Shown here: positions 23,201-64,000 of the stretch, in pieces | How positions within the stretch are numbered: position 1 is the first letter of the stretch | How the letters are laid out: every line of letters begins with the position of its first letter | Assembly: GCA_022113835.1 (NCBI GenBank) | Contig: JAILWY010000010.1 | Span: 11,953,501-12,017,500, forward strand | DNA length: 64,000 nt | Source: Atopsyche davidsoni | Taxonomy: Eukaryota > Arthropoda > Insecta > Trichoptera > Hydrobiosidae | Reading direction: 5' to 3' | Program-made: the position numbers and the translations under genes | Notes under the pieces: model-generated | What the model was told of the DNA's origin: nothing | The model's input: only the letters and a program-made list of their open reading frames with translations | Databases searched by the model: none

Positions 23201-26200
23201 TATTATAAATAAATTTAAAAAATGCTAAATTATTTGAATTCACGATAAACCTACACATCGAAAATAATAATAAATCGTTCATCAATGCAACCAGATCCTT
23301 CCAAAAAAAGTAAGTGTGGTTTATTAGCAAATTAAAAATAAAATCGACACGTGTACACAATCGAATTTTGTGCACATTTTTTAAACCCCATATTATTGAA
23401 GTTGTGTGGGTCACATTACCCAATTGATGGAATATGAGCTATCTCAAAGAACTTACTATTATATTTCAGTACGCATATGCTGGGGGTCCTTGCAGATGGC
23501 GAGACAAACGGTACAATAAGACTAGAGAAAACGTTTCTCTTATCGGAGGTCCTAGCGCATATATATTTATTATACAAAGAGAAATGATTTTATTACACAT
23601 TTATAATTTTTAGTACTTCTAAATAATTAATTTATTTTTTGTAAACTTTAAAGTATTATCTTCTATTTGACATGTCAAAAGTAGGCGTGTGACTAACATA
23701 GTCATATACACAACATGAGTTTTTGTTGTGATGTTTAATTTTAACATTTTTTTTAGTTAACATAAGACTTTAGAAAAACACTCGATAATTAGTGAGAGAT
23801 ATACTGAGATTACATAAGGTACATGTATAGCTCTTGGAGATGTTGCAGTTGAGCCAAAACTCCCAGTTTTTTCTGAGAAAGAAAAATCTCCACTAAACAT
23901 AACAGTTCAAAAATAAAAATGCATCACCGGAAACGTATTGGAAACGATCGCTCGTCGGATTTTTACTTATTTAAAACGCCGAATTCGGGAAAACGTAAAC
24001 ACTTAGTCAAAACTAAAATTAGACACTATATCAAAATCCTATTCAGATGTACAAAAATGTGGTTATATTATTATCAATAAAGTATTTTCGCACATCGTTT
24101 GATTTTGTTGATCGTTGGGCATTGCTGATTTTTTGTATACTTAAAATATTAACTTCAGGTATCCTGATTGAAGACTTTTGGTAGAATACTGCGACTAATT
24201 TTCTCCATGTAGAGTGACGTCTATATGGTGTAAAAAAATTTATCGAATTCACTCTACTGGGCATAGTTCAGCATTCCATTTTTACTTCGGTTTTGAATTA
24301 CATTTTGAATTTAAAATATACCTGATTTAACGTAAGTCATCACGCTACCAGATTCTTATAATGATGTTACCTACGCGTAAATAGTTGGAATCTGTCCCAG
24401 CCCAGGTGCTTCGGCGCGCGAAGCTTCCCGAGTGTATTTATTTTCACTCCTGGCTTGTGTATGATTATACTTGACTCATTGTTGAGTAACTAAATGAAAT
24501 GACTTCACAGTAACTCTGACTTGAGGAATAGCAATTAGTGCAAAAACAAGAAACGGTTCATTCGCTGTAACGAAATGACTACATGTACTTGAAAACATTT
24601 CATCCCCACCCGTGTATGTGCCGTTTTGGTGTAAACATCCTGTCCGTATAAATCTCCATCATTTTTAGAAATACGCTTCGTTTTTACTTGTTTTTAAATA
24701 TTTTGAAAAATGGATATTTCTTATATGCTTGTCGTAAATATTTTTCGACCTTATTTGCAAAATAATTTGTTATTGCGTATGAGTGTATTAAGAAATAATC
24801 AAATTACTGGTAAAGATTCTTAAATACAAAATCGTTAAGTATCAGCTACAACCGTGCCAAATGCGCGGAAACTGTGCTGCAATTTCTAAAAATAAGCATG
24901 TTATGATTTATGCTCACAGTAATAAACTTAGAAACTAAATTAGTATTTTTTTATGCGTGTATATATTACTTTTGGGGGCTTTAATAAAAAAAAGATGTCT
25001 GCCACCATTAGACACGTGGTGACTTTATATTAATTGAAATATTCAAATTTTTTCTTTAAATAGAAATAATTGAATATTTTGAATATTTTGAATTGATTTT
25101 TTTACTAGTAGGATTACAGAATATACCTGTTTTATATAAGTTCAACTTATCATTATCCCCGAATTGTCCACTTTTTTGTCTATCACGTCTACGTATTCTC
25201 TTATTTTATGTGCATTTTCCTCATATTCTTAAAAAAGCATACACTAGAATAAACTTACACAACTAAGAAATTTTTTAGTAAGTTTATATCTGTCATTTAT
25301 AAAAGCAGGAAAAATGAAAGTATCGTGGGAAGGGCCACATCCGGTCGTTGGTCGTAGCCGGATGGCGCGTTGCTACCTTTTCACTAGCATACCAACTAAC
25401 TGGCAACAAATCTCGATAGACATAAAATATCTGTCCTCGTTGATATGAATGACGACTTTCTCGGGAAGTTACTATTGTTGAGCAGCCAAAGACTCGTTTA
25501 AAATAACGTAAGTTGCATAATTATTTAGGTTACCGAGCCGGAGTGAACTGGCGATGGCAGACTTTACTTTGAAAAGAAGAAGTCCCCAAGGAATCTTGGC
25601 ACGCTTTTCCGAAGTTCCCAATATTCTTCAAGAAATGTTTTATGATTATTTCACATAAATTCATCAAAATACTTGAAACACAATTCTGATTGCTTTAGAT
25701 GGGCTGGTGAATTAAAAAAAAAGTGTTTTTCATTTTTCTATTATTTATCTTACTAGTCTTAATTGAATAACTCATTTGAAACATACATTATTTAAGCTGT
25801 ATTATTAGAGATTCTGTGACCTAGGCTGTTATGTTGGTTTTTTTTTCAGGCGTTTCGGTCTCGGTACTAAGGTCATCTTCTGGGGTTTTCAAAATATCTT
25901 AAAATGGCGTTATATCCAAAGTCGCCACATTTCAAATGAAACGGCTGTCAAGACATACGATATTTATATTTATATTTATTTATATATATAATATACATAT
26001 ATATATATATTGCCATAAAATAGTTTTTCAAGGTCGAGATAGGAATTTTTGTGATTTATCAAAAATAAAAACATTTCATTGCCCAAAGCCACTCACTTAA
26101 CTTGATAGTTTGTGAGCAGTTATTTTTTTAGTTCAAAGCAAATAGATAAGAGAAAACCTAAAAGCATATGTAAAAAATTTAAAAAATATAAGCAATTATA

Positions 26201-27348
26201 CTGACAGTAGGAATACCGTTGCAGTTTTTCTGAGGATTATGAAATATATTGAGTCAGTCGACACGGAGCATTAGAGAGAAGTGTGTCTCGATCTCCAGTT
26301 ACCGGATATATTATAGACGATTCGGTTCTTTTTCATTGAAACTAATCGTGGCATTATACTCTCAGCGAAGATCTATTGGACCGTGGAACGTAAAAACGAA
26401 AATTCTAGTTCTGGTTCACTTTTGGTGATACTATTTCATTCCTTTCGAGGCATAGGTAGATTTTTATAGAACGATAACAATAATGGAAATCATCATTTAT
26501 GGTCTTGATTGCACTTATTGATTTTAACACATTATTTATTCTTGATATTGAATATTTAATCTCTATCTTAAAATTGCACTTTCATCGACGAGTTTTTCTG
26601 AATACAAATACATCAGTGGTTTTTGTGGGACTCGGGCTTGTATGTTGAGAACTGGCATAAACGTTAATGTAATTTAAATATGTAATAAAACATTTTTGTC
26701 TTTTAAGGGCAAACTCTTTTGAACATGCTGAAACAAGAGCCAATAGTTATAACTATCATTTGCTGAAAATGCTGTAGATTTTGAATAAACAATAAGCCTG
26801 TGTTATATCACATAAAGTGGAATTTAACACCGTATTCAAAAATCTACTATAATAATAGCCATTGTGTGTGTGTATGTTTCGTTTTTTCGTTCTCTATAGA
26901 ATATCTTAAAAGATACAACGCTGATTTTTTGCACGTATGTTTAGTAAATTTTTCCGCAGCTATGTGCCGAATTTCAAGACGATAGGATAATATTTTTATT
27001 CATAAACTATAAAATATGCTTTAGCGAGTTTCAATATGTACGAATTATATGATTCTGTTCTTCACCGCGAGAATTTCAAATTTAGAACTTTTACAAAAAA
27101 ACAAATTTTGATGCTTCTAAGAAATTTCCAGCTTATGTCAGTTTGACACAAATGCCATCTCTATTTTTTTTATCGAAATTGCATTGGAAATTATTAATCA
27201 CATCATTAATAACTCAAAATAACACCTTCTACGCACAGAAAACGTAATTAAAAAAGAATTGCACAATTGAACGTGATAAAGACTGCATCAAATAAATAAA
27301 AGTGCAGTGAAAAGTGATGTGTTGTTTGTGACACGAAATGTGACATAA
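20219..27348. other. intergenic DNA, 7 kb
   Basis: No supported gene. Short AT simple repeats occur near 20665 and 25960-26010. Slightly GC-richer patches at 22500-22660, 24390-24440 and 25320-25400 carry no convincing frame. CAGTGGCGTGCGGCTAG near 21243 resembles a transposon end, but no partner end was found. Confidence 0.45.
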
Positions 27349-27790
27349 ATGTCAAGCAATGAGTTGGAAGGAAAACGTGAGCAGCGTCTTCTTAAAATTC
27401 GAGTACGCGCATCGACCTCAAGAAAAAAAGAAACTGATGCACAGCGAACGCTGCGTTTGTCTTCGGATTAATTAATGTGACCTGTCGATTCTGCAATGCT
27501 TTACATTATCAAGCAGAAAACGTTTCAGAAGCAGAAAGTTCAACGATTATTATCACAAAGGTAAAGTGAAACTACCAGCAAGGTCTATTTCCCCAGTATA
27601 TTTAAAGGATATTTATAATGGAAATTTCAAGAGAAAAATAAGATCATACAATAACAGTATATCTTTTGCATCAATGGGACCTAAATTAACAGTGGGCCAC
27701 TCTGCTTCAAAGTTCAAGGCCAAGTATATCACAGAACTTCGCACCTTCATCCAACTGATGGTACAAAATTAAAGCATTATTCATCTTATT
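27349..27790 (+). pseudogene. Helitron replication protein (Rep/Hel) N-terminal fragment, decayed
   Basis: Pieces of the conserved region before the Helitron_like_N domain are spread over several frames: KREQRLLKIRVRASTSRKKE then ETDAQRTLRL; CRFCNALHYQAENVSE; HKGKVKLPA; YLKDIYNG; KIRSYNNSISFASMG; and QGQVYHRTSHLHPTDGTK. Autonomous Helitrons show these in the same order. There are stops after SSD near 27470, a frame change near 27535, and another between 27690 and 27725. The paired Cys normally before HKGKV are Tyr here. The HUH nuclease and helicase parts are absent. It is a relic; neither end of the element was located. Confidence 0.75.
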
Positions 27791-30435
27791 ATGTTCAAAC
27801 ACTATTGCATCGTTCATCGAATGCGCGTCATTCTGTGACGGGCTACATTTCTAGTATAAAATAATTTCCATGGTTAAAAAAACTGAGACTTTTTTTTTAA
27901 TTTTCTTTCAGATGTCAAATTTTTTTGCTAAGCCTGAAATGTTTTGAAGATTTAAGTTTCTACTTTTTAAAATGATATTTACGATATATAAATATTTAAA
28001 AAAATATTCATTAAATTTGCGGAAGGCAAATTAAAATGTGTTATATTCAACTGTGGAGATTAAGAATCGCAATAAATAGAAAGTAGGCGCAAAGTGTAAG
28101 TTTGTTTTATTGTAGGATTTAATTTAATTTTGAATCGAGGTTTTGGCATGATCAATGTGGGCTGTTGAAAATTTCCGAGAAATTGGCGAAACTCATATTC
28201 GCCCTTGTTTATTTCAATTATCGTGAGACTTCAATGACCATTACATGAATAATGATCATACCCATGGATAACTTGTGCCATTATGTAAAAAAATAATACG
28301 AGTTTATATGATATAGTAACTTTATTTATATTATATTTTTGTTATTTGCATTAATAAAAGTTTGACAAAGACTTTACTTTTTTTACATAGAGGGATTAAT
28401 CGGTTTGGTCAGAAAATTTAGCACGCTTTATCCACATAGTCGACTTGGCAGCTCTACATATCGTAAAACGCACGACGGTCCTAGTTATATTTCCTACGCC
28501 GTCTCCACGATAACTTGAATAAATAACAACATTAAATAAATACATAAATTTAAAGTTTTTGACAAAATAAATGCTTTATTTAATTGAAAACATTTCTTTT
28601 GTAACTATTAATATTTTAACAAAACTCAATATATTTATAATGAAATATACGACAGAGAATTGCGAGAAGACCAACTGTTTGATTTTGGGGAATGATTGCA
28701 CCAAATAATGTTTACAATGATATAAAAATAATTTTAAATAAATAGTCGTTTCAATGACTTAGATAATTTTAACAATATTTTAATGTCCAGGCCTCAAACT
28801 AAACTCATTGGTATAAGCGTGTCAAATTCTCTGTTGTTTTAAATTAGATCATTGTTCGAGAAACTACGACAAAAATACTTTAAATTAATGTGCCACATGC
28901 TTAAAAATCCTCCACTCTTATATTATACAATACATAACGTTTTAAAAATAATTTTGGGATCTTTCATCCCAAAGTAACTGTAAATTGATATTTCTAAATT
29001 TAGCATTAGTTCCATAATTGCGTAATGTTTGAGTGTCGACGCGAGAGACATTTTTTTGCATCTTCCATGAGATGTACGAGTGGACCATGAAACCGGAGAT
29101 AGCTGCTTCCAGGTGAGATTAGCCGGTCAAATGTGTCGAGAGAGCTGGAGGAACGTCGCGACGAAAGCCAAATCTGGACGCTTTTAAGCAGCCACGGCCT
29201 TCGGGAATGAAAGCCTTAGATGAGAAGAAAGTCTATTTTATAATATTTGCACCACTTGATAGTTTGTGCTTTTTCTCAAAACTGCGAACATGTTGACTGT
29301 TGGAGAATAATAAACTCTCCAAAATATTGAGCTGAATGGCGTCATGACGCTATTTATACCGTTTCGTATATTTAACTTGATGCAAAATGGTGTTGGAATG
29401 TTTTCTCAACTGGCAACAATAAAATATTGAGTTTCATCTTCATGAAATCTTGTTTATATAAATAACTTCGTGTACTATCAATAAATCGGATAAACACAGT
29501 ACTTACTATTATGTGATTCTCGATCGGCAACTTTTATTTCATTTTTATTGTGTTTATTGTCGACTGCTTTCTCTGTGTGTGAGTACAGCTACTTATTAAA
29601 AACATACTTTACCGATACTCCAAAATCCCTACTTACTCATCTGAGTAGAAAATCGTAGTGTTCTAAAATGATTTCATTCAATAATCAATTAATTATAATT
29701 AGAAGTAGAATGGTGGAGTAAAAAATCTAACACAGAAAATTTGATACCTAGTGAGTCGTACAAATAATCATCCCGAATAAATGGCATCATTGTTGAATAA
29801 AACTTCTGCCAGAAAATTTTTCAATCATTCATATTCTATTTCTTACCTTGCGTGGGAATGCCATGAAACATCGGCTAGTAAATTTGTCGCTAAGTAAAAT
29901 CTTCTGGCACACTCAGGTGTTCTATTTTATCTAAAATATTATCCAAAGAATCGTCCCAATCCTCAACATTTATACAATCCTAAAAATTACCTTCAAATTA
30001 TTTTTTCTCTCGAGTGTGATAAAACCAAATTGTTCAATCGTTTAAAAAATCAATTTTTTTTATTTAATTGAATTTTATTCCAAACTAAAGATTTTAATAC
30101 TCACTCATAAAAGCAATATATACTTTAAAAAATTACAGATCGAGAAACATAACGTGTATGAAATGGATTTTAATATATAACTTTAAACACTTCAAAAGAC
30201 AAATGTTTCACAACGTACTAGCTTGTTATGACCATGGTAAGGCCTAAGTAATTTAAAAGCTCACATATTTATGAAAATAATTTACCCTTTCTAAAAATCA
30301 TAAGCGATAAATAAAAATATTGTTAATATATAATATATAAATCGGGACGTTAACCCTTAGAAAATAAGCATTTCTAACAGCAAGGAAAACTATGGATTTA
30401 TAACAAGTCAATCGCTTTAATCCTTGACAACGTTT

Positions 30436-30486
30436 CCATTACTTATGTTTTCACATAAGTAATGGAACATTACTTTCGTAATGTTC
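30436..30486. repeat. two adjacent perfect hairpins
   Basis: CCATTACTTATG (30436-30447) pairs with CATAAGTAATGG (30454-30465) across a 6-base loop. GAACATTAC (30465-30473) then pairs with GTAATGTTC (30478-30486) across TTTC. They share the core word CATTAC. No coding or family assignment is possible. Confidence 0.7.
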
Positions 30487-31417
30487 TCCAGTTTATATGA
30501 GTTTCGATGTCACTTGCTCGCAGAATTGACGTTCAAAACAATATCTGAGATGACAAGAAAACTACTCAAACGAATGAAAAGTACTTTTTGGGAGGTCTTG
30601 TGATCCTTCATCGATTTTTCATTATACTTATTAAGCTAAATAAAACAAATAACGATTTCCATTATGTCATAAGACGTCTGACAACAACTTATTTAAAAAT
30701 AAAAATAAAATATTGTGTTGAGCTGCTGCTTCTGGACTCGTTTGAACGAAGAGAATCTCATCAACTGAAAAATAAATTAGCAGTGGCCAAGATTTGTGAT
30801 ATTAATAAAACTAGTGAGGTGAAAAAATCTGGCAATCTCGGGTTCTGGACCTATGAAAATGGTCAATGTTCTAGATTATTGAGAAAAATCATAAAAAATA
30901 GTTCAACTACGAACAACACGGATTAAGGTTTTGGATGCAGAAGAGGATTTATGTGGTTGGTACTTGTTCTCGTTGTCAGTATTTAGAATCTTCAGAAACA
31001 ATATGTTTCAATTATGTTTAATAACTTCCAATAAAATACAGAAACATTTAATAGACATGTAGCAAATACGCAAAGATACACTCAATGCACTACCAGAGAT
31101 AATGTCCTAACTAAGGAAGGTTCATCGAGGATTAGCGGCGTCAACTAAAACTTGGCTATGAATCAAATGATCAATCAAATTATGCGCAGCTTACATCATT
31201 AAACATAGAAGTTTTTTCTATAATACATATACTTACATAAATATATGTATACCAAATGTTCAGTAATATATTATAAATATACTATAGTGATGTAAGGAAA
31301 GAATAAAAGGTTTGTGTATCTACTACAGTCCTTTGTTAGTAGTCATCCAATAGATGGCGTGTTTGCAATTTGTAGTAGATCTACACTTAATGATTTATTG
31401 ATTATTGATAACAACAC

Positions 31418-31440
31418 TATATATATATATATATATATAT

Positions 31441-31471
<31 letters not shown>
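31418..31471. repeat. (TA)n microsatellite
   Basis: An almost pure TA tract interrupted once by AGA near 31441. Confidence 0.92.
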
Positions 31472-31474
<3 letters not shown>

Positions 31475-31884
31475 TATACATATGAAGTAGGATTGCGTTT
31501 TAGACGTCAGTGAATAATACATATAATTGTAAGTACCTACGTCTTTATTTATGCCTGATTCAACATTTCTTATATTGTTACAATAAATAAAATCGTATGA
31601 GCAACTCAACTAAACAAATGAGTTCGTCCATCATAATTTGGCACAATTCAACTTCTGCGATAAAAAAAGCATTACACAACTACCAACTATATCTGGAAAG
31701 GTGAGATGGTCCCATTATGTCAATCTCTCACTATACGTATACAGACTCAAAATAATTGGTACGAATATATTTCGTTTTTTTTAAATTTATATTTCTATAT
31801 ATATATATCGCGAATCTTCGTATTTTGGAAGTTTTCTTAATTCATATTCATATTTGTAAAGTAAAGAGTACCCGAAGCGGCATA

Positions 31885-31976
31885 CGCGCACGTCGCGCAT
31901 GTCGCGCATGTCGCGCATGTCGCGCGTGTGGCGCGTGTGGCGCGTGTCGCGTGTCGCGTGTCGCGTGTCGCGCGCC
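31885..31976. repeat. GC-rich minisatellite of CGCGCATGT / CGCGTGT units
   Basis: Three or four 9-base CGCGCATGT-like units are followed by CGCGTGTGG units and then 7-base CGCGTGT units. It is CpG-dense and lies about 300 bases upstream of the sallimus start codon, so it is promoter or 5' UTR DNA. Arg/Ala/Cys-rich peptides read from it are artefacts. Confidence 0.9.
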
Positions 31977-32281
31977 GCCCGCGGGTCGCCGCCGCCGTTT
32001 CCCTGCATTTTCCGCGCGGGGGGCGGCCGGGCGAGCTAAATGCGGCGGAGTATTTCGGTGGCCGGACGCCGCGCCGCGCACTATCCGCTCACGACTCGCA
32101 GCCGACCGACGTCTAGTCCAGGTCTCGGGGATGACTTGACTTCTGCTAAATGAACTCGTGGACAGCTATCTAAAACGAAACGAAACTTCATGAACTAGAT
32201 TTTTTTATTATTTTTTTATACTGTGCGACCCGCGTGTGACACGTTGTGTATATATGTATAATAGTGGTTTAAAGTGACAAA
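31977..32281 (+). promoter_or_regulatory. sallimus promoter / 5' UTR region
   Basis: GC-rich DNA (31977-32120) passes into a 5' UTR-like AT-rich stretch before the ATG. An in-frame TAA at 32270-32272 lies just upstream of the ATG, which has A at -3 (ACAAAATG), so this start is well defined. The transcription start cannot be placed from sequence, and no convincing TATA box was identified. Confidence 0.55.
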
Positions 32282-63874
<31,593 letters not shown>

Positions 63875-64000
63875 GTCTGTATATCTAAACTTAATCTCGT
63901 ACTACGTACATGTGTACAAACTTTATCTTTCTCACCAAGGGATGAGAATTTATTAATTTATTTTAATAAAAAGATCGAATGATCTCGGTTTCTATTGACC
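63875..64000 (+). other. start of sls intron 20, cut by the window edge
   Basis: A GTCTGT donor then AT-rich sequence. Reading through would reach a stop at 63980-63982 and truncate Ig35, so intron is the better reading. Confidence 0.75.

Larger units (their letters stand above)
27791..31884. other. intergenic DNA upstream of sallimus
   Basis: AT-rich, with two adjacent perfect hairpins at 30436-30486 and a TA repeat at 31418-31471. A GC-richer patch at 29040-29220 might be a regulatory element. A 112-codon open frame at 30588-30926 has no recognisable domain. Confidence 0.45.

Noticed and set aside
30588..30926. 112-codon open frame as a small gene
   Set aside because: No family resemblance and AT-driven composition, and the frame begins at a TTG rather than an ATG.
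31756..32139. Cys/Arg/Ala-repeat open frames upstream of sallimus
   Set aside because: They arise from the CGCGCATGT minisatellite in several frames at once, which is a composition effect.

Overview
This is a eukaryotic nuclear window, most likely from an insect and probably a moth or butterfly. It holds three intron-containing genes in AT-rich DNA, with CpG-rich promoter-like islands, microsatellites and decayed pogo/Tigger and Helitron transposons. 'Insect' rests on the kettin/Sallimus gene, which is strong evidence. 'Lepidoptera' is my inference from overall style and is weaker.

Layout. (1) 1-4.3 kb: a decayed Tigger transposase on the minus strand, copy A of a dispersed repeat, and a pogo-type MITE with a TA target duplication. 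(2) 4309-5189, plus strand: a two-exon 5-hydroxyisourate hydrolase gene of the urate degradation pathway. (3) 6624-12668, minus strand: a three-exon gene reconstructed here from matching splice phases. It encodes a 1,039-residue muscle-type protein, FN3-Ig-Ig-FN3 followed by a long low-complexity region and one transmembrane helix near the C terminus. Its first exon begins with an N-myristoylation-type motif, MGNHHS. (4) 12.9-31.8 kb: intergenic DNA with a 1,408-bp Tigger-like element, copy B of the dispersed repeat, a Helitron remnant and simple repeats. (5) 31.9-64 kb, plus strand: the 5' part of sallimus (titin/kettin). Exon 1 is at 32282-32402, followed by a 14.8-kb intron and 19 further exons. 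All 19 splice junctions keep frame, giving 4,756 codons and 34 complete Ig domains plus half of a 35th, which matches the 35-Ig architecture known for kettin. The window ends inside the next intron.

The Ig/FN3 membrane protein gene and sallimus are divergently arranged, with start codons about 19.6 kb apart, and both encode giant-muscle-protein-type modules. The hydrolase gene is metabolic and unrelated. Sallimus intron 1 carries a series of discrete GC-rich islands and GC-rich tandem repeats. These are the least explained part of the window and may be regulatory islands or alternative promoters. No CRISPR, rRNA or convincing tRNA gene was seen.
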